Positions 36,103-46,116 of a DNA stretch of 64,000 bases are shown here, piece by piece. The stretch spans positions 248,001-312,000 of the forward strand of contig JAEYOE010000012.1 of the NCBI GenBank assembly GCA_023412005.1. Direction: 5' to 3'. The notes under the pieces were generated by a model, which was not told where the DNA came from, did no database searches, and worked only from the letters and a program-made list of their open reading frames with translations. Source of the DNA: Bacillota bacterium (lineage in GTDB: Bacteria; Bacillota; Clostridia; Christensenellales; SZUA-584). Position 1 is the first letter of the stretch. Each line of letters opens with the position of its first letter. The position numbers and the translations under genes are program-made.

Positions 36103-36981
36103 ATGCGTAAAAATAGGCTGGCGATTTGTATCTTTGCATTACCTGCTTTAATTTTATTCACTGTCTTTGTGGTATACCCGATGATCCCGCAAGTCATCAT
36201 GAGTTTTCAGGACCACGATGGGTTTTCCAGCAGCGGTTTTGTCGGCTTTGATAATTACACGAAGGTGCTGACTTCAAATACGTTTTGGACAGCGTGCGGA
36301 AATACGTGGCTGATTGTCGCTATCTCTGTTGTTGTTGCGATACCGATTTCACTATTTTTCGCGCTGCTGATCGACCATGAGAAAAGTAAGTTTGCGAAGA
36401 ACTTGTTTAAGCTGGCCGCCGTTTTCCCTGCGATTATCTCTGTTGTAGTTATCGCGCAGATGTGGATAGCCATTTATGAGCCGCAATGGGGCCTGATCAA
36501 TTCCTTTTTCAAGGTGCTTGGCCTTGAGAGCCTCGCGAAATCATGGCTTACCGATGAGTCGACGGTGGTGGTCTGCATTTCTATTGCTTATTTGTGGCAA
36601 TATATAGGGCTTAACACACTGATTCTTTATACAGGTATCAAATCAATTCCGCATACGTATTATGAGGCCGCGAGGTTAGATGGCGGCGGTTTTTGGAAAA
36701 TCAGCTTTAAAATCACGATTCCGCTCCTATCCGATGTGCTGCAATATGTGTTGATTCTATCAACGCTGGGGTCAATGGCTCAGTTTGCGCATATCCGTGT
36801 GATGACGGCGGGAGGACCGGGTTTTTCGTCTCGTTCCATGATCTATGAAATGTACTACAATGCTTTCTCACGCTCCGAATTTGGCGTGGGCAGCGCCGTA
36901 GCGGTTATATTCATCATTCAATGCCTTATTGTCACCTATTTGATCAATAAGTTATTACGCAGAGAAGCAATACAATATTGA
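36103..36981 (+). CDS. CUT1 sugar ABC transporter permease, MalF type (module 1)
   Basis: This 292-residue protein has six membrane segments and the EAA loop YYEAARLDGGGFWKISFKI that docks to the ATPase. It opens with ALPALILFTVFVVYPMI, typical of MalF/UgpA partners. It forms a heterodimer with the next permease. Confidence 0.93.
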   Translation: MRKNRLAICIFALPALILFTVFVVYPMIPQVIMSFQDHDGFSSSGFVGFDNYTKVLTSNTFWTACGNTWLIVAISVVVAIPISLFFALLIDHEKSKFAKNLFKLAAVFPAIISVVVIAQMWIAIYEPQWGLINSFFKVLGLESLAKSWLTDESTVVVCISIAYLWQYIGLNTLILYTGIKSIPHTYYEAARLDGGGFWKISFKITIPLLSDVLQYVLILSTLGSMAQFAHIRVMTAGGPGFSSRSMIYEMYYNAFSRSEFGVGSAVAVIFIIQCLIVTYLINKLLRREAIQY

Positions 36982-36993
36982 GCGAGGTCTAGC

Positions 36994-37818
36994 ATGAAAC
37001 GAGGTTCAAAATATATTGTACGGATTATACTGATACTTAACGGCTTTGCATTTTTATTTCCGCTTTACTGGATGATTAATTTATCCTTTAAAGAAAAGAG
37101 CGAAGTTTATGTTAACCCTTTTGGGTTGCCGGTAACGCTGGATACCAAGAATTATTCCGAAGTTTTAGAAAAGTTTGATTTCTTTAAGTATCTTTTGAAC
37201 AGTGCGATTTATACTGTGGCAACGATTGTTATCGTCATCCTCTTTGGCAGTATGTTGGCGTATGCGTTAACGCGTATGCAATGGAAACATTCGTCGTGGG
37301 CAAGAACGTATATATCAATGGGGCTTATCATACCTGTACAGGTCATCATTATACCGCTCTTTATAATGGTCAATACGCTGCATCTGGATAATACCCACCT
37401 ATCCCTGATTTTACCTTATTCCGCATTTTCACTTTCCTCGTGTGTATTGATGCTGAGTGCATTTTTTCGGAGCTTGCCAAGAGAGCTGGAAGAAGCCGCG
37501 TTTATTGACGGTTGTAATGTCTATTCGGCCTTCTTCAAAATCATTATTCCAACAGTTCGTCCCGCCATTGCAACTCAAATTGTTCTTGTTTTTATAAATA
37601 CTTGGAATGAATTCTTCCTGGCATTTATTATGGGTGCCCGCGAAGGTATTCGTCCGCTGCCGGTTGCATTGTTGAACTTTTTCGCCAGCATCGGCGTGTC
37701 GGACTGGGGCCAGATTGGGGCGGTGATGATACTGGCCAGTATTCCCACTGCGCTGATATATATATTTGGCTATAAGCAAATAGAAAACGCTTTAACGGCA
37801 GGATCGATATTAAAATAA
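36994..37818 (+). CDS. CUT1 sugar ABC transporter permease, MalG type (module 1)
   Basis: This 274-residue protein has six membrane segments and the EAA loop LEEAAFIDGCNVYSAFFKI. FLFPLYWMINLSFK is typical of the MalG/UgpE side. It starts 12 bases after the first permease gene. Confidence 0.93.
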   Translation: MKRGSKYIVRIILILNGFAFLFPLYWMINLSFKEKSEVYVNPFGLPVTLDTKNYSEVLEKFDFFKYLLNSAIYTVATIVIVILFGSMLAYALTRMQWKHSSWARTYISMGLIIPVQVIIIPLFIMVNTLHLDNTHLSLILPYSAFSLSSCVLMLSAFFRSLPRELEEAAFIDGCNVYSAFFKIIIPTVRPAIATQIVLVFINTWNEFFLAFIMGAREGIRPLPVALLNFFASIGVSDWGQIGAVMILASIPTALIYIFGYKQIENALTAGSILK

Positions 37819-37837
37819 AGGTGCAAAGGCTGATAAT

Positions 37838-38956
37838 ATGGCAAATGTAACACTTAAAAACATTCAAAAGATTTATGACAAAGACGTGACAGCGGTAGAC
37901 GATTTTAGCCTTGATATTGCCGATAAGGAGTTCGTCGTGCTGGTCGGGCCGTCGGGCTGCGGCAAATCGACCACGCTGCGAATGGTGGCAGGGCTGGAGG
38001 AGATATCGTCGGGTGAGCTTTATATCGACGACAAGCTTGTTAACGCTGTGCCGCCGAAAGACAGGGACATTGCGATGGTTTTTCAAAACTATGCGCTGTA
38101 TCCGCATATGACGGTATACGAGAACCTCGCGTTTGCGTTAAGGCTTCGCCACACCGATAAAAAGGTGATTGACGAAAAAGTGAAGGAAGCCGCCGAAATA
38201 CTGAGCATTACCGAGCTTTTGAAAAGAAAGCCCAAGGCGCTTTCCGGCGGACAGCGGCAGCGTGTGGCAATTGGGCGTGCGATTGTGCGGGAACCTAAGG
38301 TTTTTCTGATGGATGAGCCGCTCTCTAACCTTGATGCCAAGCTCAGGAACCAGATGCGTGCCGAAATCATCAAGCTGCGCCAAAGCGTCAACACGACATT
38401 CATTTACGTGACACACGATCAAACCGAGGCGATGACGCTCGGCGACAGAATCGTGATTATGAAGGATGGGTTCATACAGCAAATCGGTACGCCGCAGCAG
38501 GTGTTCAACCATCCGAAGAATATGTTTGTTGCCGGTTTCATCGGCTCGCCGCAGATGAATTTCTTCGATGGCAAGCTGGAGAAGAAGGGCGAAGCTTACA
38601 GCGTGCTTCTGAATGGCGTGACGGTCGTGCTGACCAACGAGATGAGTGCCGAGCTGCTAAAAAAGCAGACGCCTGATCAGGACGTTGTGCTGGGCATACG
38701 GCCCGAACACATGAGCATTGCGACGCACGACGAGCCGGGCGCGATACACGCGCTGGTGGACGTATCGGAGATGATGGGCAGCGAGATGCATATCCACCTG
38801 AACGTGGAGGGGCGCGACGCTGTTGTCCGTGTGCCCACAGTCGGTTTGGGAGAAGGCTTCCGTTACGGCAGCGGGGCTGTGAGTGAGATCGACTTCAAGT
38901 TTGCGACGTCACTTATTCATCTATTCTCGAAGCAGGACGAGAACTCGCTGTTGTAA
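37838..38956 (+). CDS. MsmK/UgpC-type ABC transporter ATPase (module 1)
   Basis: This 372-residue protein has Walker A GPSGCGKST, signature LSGGQRQRV, Walker B VFLMDEP, switch histidine in THDQTEAM, and a C-terminal OB-type regulatory domain (about 240-370). It powers the preceding permease pair. Many Firmicutes share one such ATPase among several importers. Here each of the two CUT1 modules has its own closely similar copy. Confidence 0.93.
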   Translation: MANVTLKNIQKIYDKDVTAVDDFSLDIADKEFVVLVGPSGCGKSTTLRMVAGLEEISSGELYIDDKLVNAVPPKDRDIAMVFQNYALYPHMTVYENLAFALRLRHTDKKVIDEKVKEAAEILSITELLKRKPKALSGGQRQRVAIGRAIVREPKVFLMDEPLSNLDAKLRNQMRAEIIKLRQSVNTTFIYVTHDQTEAMTLGDRIVIMKDGFIQQIGTPQQVFNHPKNMFVAGFIGSPQMNFFDGKLEKKGEAYSVLLNGVTVVLTNEMSAELLKKQTPDQDVVLGIRPEHMSIATHDEPGAIHALVDVSEMMGSEMHIHLNVEGRDAVVRVPTVGLGEGFRYGSGAVSEIDFKFATSLIHLFSKQDENSLL

Positions 38957-39176
38957 TAAAAGAAAGCCTTACGTTGGAACGGCGACATAGTGGAGCGAAA
39001 AGCAATGATTCACGGTTATTCATTCCACTGTCGTAGTGAACGAGTGTAGCGAAGTGACTACGAAGTGGACTGGATGACATAAATAGATGCTTTACATAGC
39101 AATGACATAAATAACTTGAGCTCTTGAAACAGCCAAGAGCTTTTTTGTTATATGCAAAAGTTAATCAGAAACTGCG
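38957..39176 (+). terminator. Repeat-derived spacer ending in a terminator
   Basis: AGCTCTTG-n7-CAAGAGCT followed by TTTTTTG (39121-39149) ends module 1. Upstream of it, 38990-39110 carries another dispersed-repeat copy; GAAGTGGACTGGATGAC at 39064-39080 is identical to 45715-45731. Confidence 0.75.
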
Positions 39177-39911
39177 CTACTCCTTATATTGTGACGGTGT
39201 GATGCCGCAGTAGTTTTTAAAGCACTTGCTAAAGTAAAACTGATCAACAAAGCCGGTTTTTTCGGCGATTTCTTTAACCGTCAAATTCGTGTCTTTAAGC
39301 AGGCCTTTCGCAATTTTTATCCGGTATTCTATCAGATACTTAATGGGCGACGTGCCGGTATGTTCTCTGAATATTTTCGTAAGATACGATGCCGAAAAAT
39401 TGTAGTCTGATGCGATTTGCGAAAAGTTGATCTCCTTTGCAAAATTCGTATGAAGATATTGGACGATGCTATTGACCACATCCTCGGTGGACGTTTCACG
39501 CTCGGAATTGAGCCGAGACTGTTCAGACAACAGTTCATCCTTTATTTTTCTCAACGTTTTAGACAGCTCAAATTTATTCAACGGCTTTAACAGATAATCA
39601 AAGGCTTTGAATTTGATTGCCGTTTTGGCATATTCAAATTCGTTGTAGCCGCTTATCAGCACACAGCGTATCTGCGGATTGTTATTGTGGATGTTTTCAA
39701 TCAGTGAAAGACCATCCATCAGCGGCATCTTGATATCGGTAAACAGCACATGAGGATTGTGCTGCTCAATCGCTTTGAGTGCCGATACACCGTCGTAACA
39801 AACCGAAACCACCTCAAAGGAAGGATCGCAGGATGAAATATTCATAGCAATGTTGTTGGAGATTAGTTTTTCATCATCGACAACAACAACCCGAAAAGCG
39901 TTATTGATCAT
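39177..39911 (-). CDS. AraC-type response regulator (module 2)
   Basis: This 244-residue protein has a receiver domain (VVVVDDEKL, phospho-acceptor aspartate in VLFTDIKMP, lysine in YLLKPLN) directly followed by an AraC DNA-binding domain (FSQIASDYNFSASYLTKIFRE, VKEIAEKTGFVDQFYFSKCFK). It lacks the long middle region of the module 1 regulator. ATG 39911 overlaps the kinase end by 11 bases with GGGAGG just before, so the two are co-translated. It probably controls the divergent 41824 operon. Confidence 0.92.
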   Translation of the reverse strand: MINNAFRVVVVDDEKLISNNIAMNISSCDPSFEVVSVCYDGVSALKAIEQHNPHVLFTDIKMPLMDGLSLIENIHNNNPQIRCVLISGYNEFEYAKTAIKFKAFDYLLKPLNKFELSKTLRKIKDELLSEQSRLNSERETSTEDVVNSIVQYLHTNFAKEINFSQIASDYNFSASYLTKIFREHTGTSPIKYLIEYRIKIAKGLLKDTNLTVKEIAEKTGFVDQFYFSKCFKNYCGITPSQYKE

Positions 39912-41667
39912 ACAAACCTCCCAATGTGATGCTTGCGCCGCCGTTTTCATTGTTTTTAATATTAAAAACAATATCTGCGACATACAGCAATTTAAACCGT
40001 AAGTAAATATTCAGCAGACCCATACCTTTTATCTCCAGAGACGGCAGCAACCCCGTGGCGTCAATTTCTTTTATTTTGCTGTTGATAACGGCCAAGGCGT
40101 CATCGCTGAAGCCGGGCCCGTTGTCTGTCACGGTTATAAGATAATGGCCGTCTTTGATGCGCCCTTTGATGTTGATATGATAAGGCGGCAGCAGTGTTGT
40201 ACAGAATTTCACCGAATTTTCCACCAGCGATTGAATACACAGCTTCGGAACCTTAATATCCAGCATATTTTCGGGTACGTCCACCGTGTAGAACAAGTCG
40301 TTGCTATACCGTATAGACATGCAGCATAAAAAGTCTTTTGTGTTTTTAATTTCGTCAGCCAGCGGTACTGTGGTTTCGGCATCTGACGAGATGTACCTCA
40401 AAATATTAGACATTGATTGGCACATGATGACAATCTCTTTATCCATATTGGCATCCGCCATACACTGTATTGTTTGAAGGCTGTTAAACAAAAAATGCGG
40501 GTTCATTTGAGATTGCAGCGCAAGCATTTTAGACTGCATTTCCTGATTCTTTAAAAGAAGCTGCTTGTTGAGGCTGTCAACCAGCTTGTGCTGCATATCG
40601 ATAAAGCTGTCATAAAGCACGTTTAGCTCAATCGTTTTTGTTTTTAGATTTGTTTTTTTCATATAGCCGTCAAGGCTGATATGCTGAATCTCGCGATAGA
40701 TATGATCGATCGGTACGGTGATTCTGTTGGCCGCAAAATAAGACATAACAAACGCCAGAATGAATGAGATAAGCGTCAACATTAAAACGCTGACGATATA
40801 GCTGTTCGTTGGCATAAACAAAGCGTTTTCACTGATGACGATGGCAATACACAGGTCGTCGGCAAGCTTGGAGAATGTGACATAGCTGCTTGACTGACCG
40901 TCTGATATTTTGCTGAATTCATCGGTTGAATTAAGGGCAGAAATCTGGTCGAAAACCTCACGGGTATTTGTGGAATCCAGCGGGAATACCGTGTCGCCGA
41001 ATTGGTCAAACACCAAAAGCTGTTCGCCGTAAACGCTTTTGTATGCAATGGCCTGTGAAAGAACATGCCTGACAGAATCCTTGACTTCGATATACCCTTG
41101 TACATTGTTATACCGGTCGTAATAGGCGCGAGACAGCGAGAAAAACCGCTTGCCGTACACATCTGTGGTGAATCTTGACGTATACGGGTCTTCGCCCGCA
41201 TAATAGAGTACACTGCTGCCGTTCCTTTCCACGGCTTTTTGATACCATGGCATGATGTCGACCGGACGATTATAGATGTTGGAATATAAGCCTGATGCAA
41301 TCACCGTGCCGATACTGGAAAAAATGTTAACCTGGTCAACCGGCCTGTTGGGCCCGATGGTTGTTGACAGCAGGTCGTAGAGTCCTTTTATTTTTTCGTG
41401 GTCGTTTTGGTCCACCAGGTATTGGCTGTATGAATCCTTAATCAGATAAGAATAAGCGATATCGGTTGAGACCATATTCATCTGCTCAATTTCACTTTCT
41501 GCCGAATCAGCAACCGACATGCAGTTTTGCCTTAATGCGGCAAACGTGCGTGAATTGATCTTCTGAGATTCCGTTGTGATCAAATAAACTGACATAACAA
41601 GGAAGGGTATCAAAATGATGGAAGAAAATGTGACTATTAAATTATATTTAATAGTATTTCTGATCAT
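39901..41667 (-). CDS. YesM-type sensor histidine kinase (module 2)
   Basis: The protein has 588 residues: a membrane segment at about 12-32, an extracellular sensor of about 250 residues, a second membrane segment, and a HAMP-like linker. The kinase part has the phospho-histidine in QMNPHFLFN and ATP-binding DNGPGF. ATG 41667 has GAGGTT in front. The open frame continues upstream to 41727 without support. Confidence 0.92.
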   Translation of the reverse strand: MIRNTIKYNLIVTFSSIILIPFLVMSVYLITTESQKINSRTFAALRQNCMSVADSAESEIEQMNMVSTDIAYSYLIKDSYSQYLVDQNDHEKIKGLYDLLSTTIGPNRPVDQVNIFSSIGTVIASGLYSNIYNRPVDIMPWYQKAVERNGSSVLYYAGEDPYTSRFTTDVYGKRFFSLSRAYYDRYNNVQGYIEVKDSVRHVLSQAIAYKSVYGEQLLVFDQFGDTVFPLDSTNTREVFDQISALNSTDEFSKISDGQSSSYVTFSKLADDLCIAIVISENALFMPTNSYIVSVLMLTLISFILAFVMSYFAANRITVPIDHIYREIQHISLDGYMKKTNLKTKTIELNVLYDSFIDMQHKLVDSLNKQLLLKNQEMQSKMLALQSQMNPHFLFNSLQTIQCMADANMDKEIVIMCQSMSNILRYISSDAETTVPLADEIKNTKDFLCCMSIRYSNDLFYTVDVPENMLDIKVPKLCIQSLVENSVKFCTTLLPPYHINIKGRIKDGHYLITVTDNGPGFSDDALAVINSKIKEIDATGLLPSLEIKGMGLLNIYLRFKLLYVADIVFNIKNNENGGASITLGGLYDQ

Positions 41668-41823
41668 AATGTAACCTCGTGAAGGAAGAAGTGAAAAATA
41701 TACATGATTTCCACATGAAAAATACATTCCATGTACGTGGAAGCCTATATATAATTCAAACAGACTGCAAGAGGATTATATATTGCCTAAAGAAAATTTG
41801 TCAATGATTAAGGAGGAGAAAGA

Positions 41824-43173
41824 ATGAAAAAGACAGTTATGTTATTGTTGGCAGTGGTTATGATGCTTTCACTTGCCGCTTGCGGGCAGCCCGCCGCGCC
41901 CAGCGAATCGGCATCCGGGCAGGCCAGTGAAAAGCCGAGCGCTGAGACATCCGGATCGGCTGAGCAGCAGGATGTAACCATTACCTTCATGGCCAGCAAC
42001 GACTGGATTCAGGATGCGGAATTGGCGCTTGCTGAGAAGTTCACACAAGAAACAGGCATCAAAGTCGACTATCAGATTGTTCCTTCCGACCAGTATCCGA
42101 ATCTGCTTCAGACGAAGCTGAATTCCGGCGAGTGCACAGATATTTTCGGCTCTCAGGCCGGCAGATTCGATATCGTCACGCTGCTTAACGTTGAGAAGAA
42201 CGCGATGGATCTTTCCGGAGAAGCATGGGCAAGCACAATCGAGCCGGTTGCTGCTACCGAAGTCTCCGTGGATGGTAAGGTATACGGCCAGCCGATGGCA
42301 GATACGTCTGCCGTATGGGGCATCGCATACAACAAGAAGATATTCAGCGACCTTGGTTTGTCAGTGCCCAAAACATGGGCAGAATTCACAGCGGTTTGCG
42401 ATGCGATTAAAGCCGCGAAAATCACCCCGATCTACGAACCCGTTTCTGACGGCTGGCATCATGTGCTGTGGTTTGCCGAAATGGGCGGCGCTTATGAAGC
42501 GGCAGAAGCCGGCCTCGTTGGCAAGCTGAACAACAACGAAATGGCATGCGCCGACAGCGCCATTATGAAAACGGCTATCGATCAGATCAAAGAAATGGCT
42601 GACAAAGGGTATTGGGGCGAAAACTACATGGCCGATGTGTATGCTGACCAGCCTGCAAAAATGGCTTCCGGTGAATATGCGATGACCGTTGCCAATCAGG
42701 GCCTGCCGCAGCAGATTGCTGATCTGAAAGGCGAGTTAACAGCGGATGATATCGGATTTTTCGTGATGCCCATTGCTGACAACCAGCTGCTTAACGTGAA
42801 CCCCGTCGGTCCGACACGGTTCATCTACTCGGGTTCTAAGAATGCCGATGCTGCGAAACAGTATCTTGCATTCCTTGCACAGCCTGAAAACCTTCAGTAT
42901 ATGATTGACAATGTTCCGAAATTCCAGACGCTGCCGTACTCCGGTGTAACACCGAAATACACGGGCACAGTGAAGGATTTCTATGTGACATACACCAATC
43001 CGGGCACGGTTCTCCAGACAGCGGTGAAATACATCAACCCGCAGTGGATGGAAATCGGCAAGGAAATCGTCAGCGTGATTCAGGGCTCTGAAGATTCTAC
43101 GGCGATGCTCAAAAACATCGACACCAGCAGAGCCGATCAGGCACAGGCCGCGAAAGATTCAGCTTGGCAATAA
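41824..43173 (+). CDS. CUT1 ABC transporter sugar-binding lipoprotein (module 2)
   Basis: This 449-residue protein has lipobox LSLAAC, a short linker, then a family 1 solute-binding fold (DVTITFMASNDWIQDAELAL, AYNKKIFSDLGLSVPKTW). AAGGAGGAG precedes the ATG. It is separated from its likely permeases at 46117 by a GH95 gene, with a terminator directly after it, so the binding protein can be made in excess. Confidence 0.93.
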   Translation: MKKTVMLLLAVVMMLSLAACGQPAAPSESASGQASEKPSAETSGSAEQQDVTITFMASNDWIQDAELALAEKFTQETGIKVDYQIVPSDQYPNLLQTKLNSGECTDIFGSQAGRFDIVTLLNVEKNAMDLSGEAWASTIEPVAATEVSVDGKVYGQPMADTSAVWGIAYNKKIFSDLGLSVPKTWAEFTAVCDAIKAAKITPIYEPVSDGWHHVLWFAEMGGAYEAAEAGLVGKLNNNEMACADSAIMKTAIDQIKEMADKGYWGENYMADVYADQPAKMASGEYAMTVANQGLPQQIADLKGELTADDIGFFVMPIADNQLLNVNPVGPTRFIYSGSKNADAAKQYLAFLAQPENLQYMIDNVPKFQTLPYSGVTPKYTGTVKDFYVTYTNPGTVLQTAVKYINPQWMEIGKEIVSVIQGSEDSTAMLKNIDTSRADQAQAAKDSAWQ

Positions 43174-43189
43174 GCAAAGCGGTAATGCG

Positions 43190-43220
43190 GGGGCGAGCCG
43201 AGAGCTCGCCCCTTCTTTTT
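43190..43220 (+). terminator. Terminator after the module 2 binding-protein gene
   Basis: GGGGCGAGC pairs with GCTCGCCCC around a 5-base loop, followed by TTCTTTTT. It probably allows partial read-through into the GH95 gene. Confidence 0.85.
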
Positions 43221-43284
43221 CTCCTCAAAAAAGCGACCATATATCAGACTCAACACCCTCACACAATGATCTATTGGAGGTTCT

Positions 43285-45618
43285 ATGCCGTATAAAAACA
43301 GCACAAATAACACCGTAATGTGGTTTGATAAGCCTGCGGAAAACTGGCTGCAGTCATTGCCTGCAGGGAACGGTCACATCGGATGCATGATCAATAACGA
43401 TCCTTATCGCAATATCATCAGCCTAAATGACGATACGCTTTGGAGCGGTTATCCGCATGATTACAGCAAACCGGACTTTAAAACGAATATGGACAAAGTC
43501 AGGGAGCTGATGGTGAAGGGAAAACGCGCGCAAGCTGAGGAAATCATAGAAGCTCAGATGGCGAACCGATTCACGCAAGCGTATTTGCCGTTCGGAGATA
43601 TCATTGTTCAGTCACAGGCAGGTGCAGTTGACAATTACAGACGTGAATTAAATATGCAAAGCGCTATCATTGATGCCCTGTATGATAAAGGTGGCTGCCC
43701 TGTCCACACGCAAACATTTGTGAGTTATCCTGACGATGTGCTGGTGCATAAAATTGCAGCCCAATCAGCCATAGATTGTGATATATCTTTCGTCAGCCAG
43801 ATTAAATATGATGTGTGCTATGACGAAAATGGGTTCACAGTTAACGGCTGCGCACCGAGTGACATGACCATTGTTGATGTGGGTAATTTTTATAACCCGG
43901 GGAACAAAGTCAGCTACCACGAAACAGATAAATCGATCAACATAGCGGCACGCGCTCAAATCAAGACGGACGGTCAGTTGGCGGTACATGCCGATAAGCT
44001 CTCAATTACGGGCGCAAAAAGCATCTCAATGATTTATTCCAGCGCGACGAGCTTTCAAGTAGGCGATGCTTACGAAAGCCACTGTTTGAATACGGTGCTG
44101 CACGCTTCGGAAAAAGGCATTGATAAAATCCGGGAAGATCACATCAGCGATCATTCCTTATTGTTTAACCGAATGCAAATCGATCTTGGCGGCGAAGATG
44201 CATCATGCGACGAACGTATTGCCCATATGAGAAGAAATGAAATATGCAATTCGGATATCAGCCTGCTTTTTCAATACGGGCGGTATCTGCTGATCGCGTC
44301 GTCAAGAAAGGGAACACAGGCAGCGAATCTGCAAGGCATATGGAATAAAGACCTGATACCGCCATGGTGGAGCGGCTATACATTGAATATCAATCTTCAA
44401 ATGAACTATTGGCTTGCCGACCGGACAAATCTCAGCGGTTGCTTTGACCCGTTCACGGCTTACACCAAAAGGCTTTGTGAAGCCGGTAAAAAAACGGCCA
44501 AGGACGACTACGGAACAGGCGGTGCCGTGGCGCATCACCAGTCTGACATTTGGGCGCATTCTACCCCTGTGGGGCATGATGTAAGCAGAATTCCGGCCAG
44601 CGCCCGCTATATGATGTGGAATCTGCCGCTGGCATGGCTTTGTATACAGATGTTTGATCATTATCAGTACACGCTTGATGAACGCTATCTTGAAACAGAG
44701 CTGTTGCCGATAATGAGAAGCACGGCCGAATTCATAATGGCTCATTTCACAGAAGTGGACGGGCGGTATTACAATATTCCGACCACCTCTCCTGAGAACA
44801 TGTATGCAGACGAAAACGGACGGCCCATGGCTGTATGCAACATGAGCGCACTGGATGTTGGGTTGACCAAAGATTTTTTCCAGGCTTATATCTTTGCGTG
44901 CAAACGTTTTGGCGATATGGCCGAGGCCAGCCGATGCGCGCTGTTCGCCGACCGAATTGCCGGCTACGCCGTTTCGGAAAATGGCGAGCTGCTGGAATGG
45001 GATAGGGAATACGAAGAGACAGAGCCGGGGCACAGGCATTTTTCTATGCTTTATGGCGTGTATCCGGGTAGTCATTTGCTGCGCAGCCCATATGCTGGCG
45101 CTGCCAAAAAGCTGCTGATGAAACGGCTCCAAAGCGGCAGCGGACAAACAGGGTGGAGCGCGGTATGGGCGATTGCCCTGCTGGCAAGGTTCGGCGAGAG
45201 CGAAGCCGCCTACGACATCATTAAAAAGCTGATGAGTGAAAATATTCATGATAACTTGTTCGGCGCACATCCGCCTGATTTGTTTCAAATCGATGCGAAT
45301 TTTGGGTTTACGGCCGCGATTTGCGAACTGATTATTCAGGAGTATAACGGCATCATCAAGCTGCTGCCGGCACTGCCAAAAGCCATGGCCCACGGCCGCA
45401 TCAGCGGTCTAAAGATATTTAAAGGGCATGAGGTTTCATTGGAATGGGAAGCGTCTCGTGTTGTGTTTATGCAAATCAGTGCGGCAGTTGACGATGAAAT
45501 CGTTGTGGATGCGCGCCATTTGGTCAGTGAATCGGCCCGCTGCGAAACCTGTTCGGAAGGTATCAGAATATTCTTAGAAAAGGGCGGCATATACCGATTT
45601 TCCCAAAAAACTGATTAA
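43285..45618 (+). CDS. GH95 alpha-L-fucosidase-like enzyme
   Basis: The protein has 777 residues and no signal peptide, so it is cytoplasmic. The N-terminal sandwich has the family start MWFDKPAENWLQSLPAGNG and LNDDTLWSG. The (alpha/alpha)6 barrel carries the catalytic-site residues known from 1,2-alpha-L-fucosidases: Asn368 and Asn370 in NINLQMNYW, Glu504 in TTSPENMY and Asp670 in FQIDANFG. GH95 enzymes release L-fucose (some L-galactose) from 1,2 linkages, including xyloglucan side chains. Co-location with a GH31 alpha-xylosidase-like gene and an oligosaccharide importer favours xyloglucan fragments. Confidence 0.92.
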   Translation: MPYKNSTNNTVMWFDKPAENWLQSLPAGNGHIGCMINNDPYRNIISLNDDTLWSGYPHDYSKPDFKTNMDKVRELMVKGKRAQAEEIIEAQMANRFTQAYLPFGDIIVQSQAGAVDNYRRELNMQSAIIDALYDKGGCPVHTQTFVSYPDDVLVHKIAAQSAIDCDISFVSQIKYDVCYDENGFTVNGCAPSDMTIVDVGNFYNPGNKVSYHETDKSINIAARAQIKTDGQLAVHADKLSITGAKSISMIYSSATSFQVGDAYESHCLNTVLHASEKGIDKIREDHISDHSLLFNRMQIDLGGEDASCDERIAHMRRNEICNSDISLLFQYGRYLLIASSRKGTQAANLQGIWNKDLIPPWWSGYTLNINLQMNYWLADRTNLSGCFDPFTAYTKRLCEAGKKTAKDDYGTGGAVAHHQSDIWAHSTPVGHDVSRIPASARYMMWNLPLAWLCIQMFDHYQYTLDERYLETELLPIMRSTAEFIMAHFTEVDGRYYNIPTTSPENMYADENGRPMAVCNMSALDVGLTKDFFQAYIFACKRFGDMAEASRCALFADRIAGYAVSENGELLEWDREYEETEPGHRHFSMLYGVYPGSHLLRSPYAGAAKKLLMKRLQSGSGQTGWSAVWAIALLARFGESEAAYDIIKKLMSENIHDNLFGAHPPDLFQIDANFGFTAAICELIIQEYNGIIKLLPALPKAMAHGRISGLKIFKGHEVSLEWEASRVVFMQISAAVDDEIVVDARHLVSESARCETCSEGIRIFLEKGGIYRFSQKTD

Positions 45619-46116
45619 ACCGCGCCACTGAGTTTATAAACCCCATTCAGTCAGACCGAGCCTGTCGACTACAAAGTGGATGAGAATCTGTCATAGCAGA
45701 TCGTGATCCACTGCGAAGTGGACTGGATGACTCAATAGTGACATTCCATAGAAATGATATAAGCGAATTTTTGACAACCTAAGGCGCGGTTTCTAATACC
45801 GTACCGATCGCAGTGTGACAAAAATAGTACTTATGTCGATGACATTGGAGCGTAAGTGATCGACTGCGAAGTGGAACAGAATCCCCTTCTGTAAAGCGTT
45901 TGTCTTGGGATTCCAATCCGCTTCGAAGTCGATACTCTCTTATCTCATATGTAAAAAATTAACTTGAGCGGTCGGGGCGCAGGTTAAAAAAATACATGCG
46001 ATTCAAATGTATAATACATTCCATGTGTAAGGCTGATTATATATATTTAGATTAAGATTAAAGACAATACAGTGCTGAAAATATAAAATTCGTTCAGCTG
46101 CTGTGCGGGGGAAGAG
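45619..46116. repeat. Intergenic block of dispersed repeats before the permease genes
   Basis: This 498-base gap has no gene. It contains CCGAGCCTGTCGACTAC-type repeat copies at 45656-45731 and again near 45835-45935 (ACTGCGAAGTGGA, GGGATTCC). The last 100 bases are AT-rich and may hold the promoter of the permease operon. GGGGGAAGA precedes the ATG. Confidence 0.65.
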
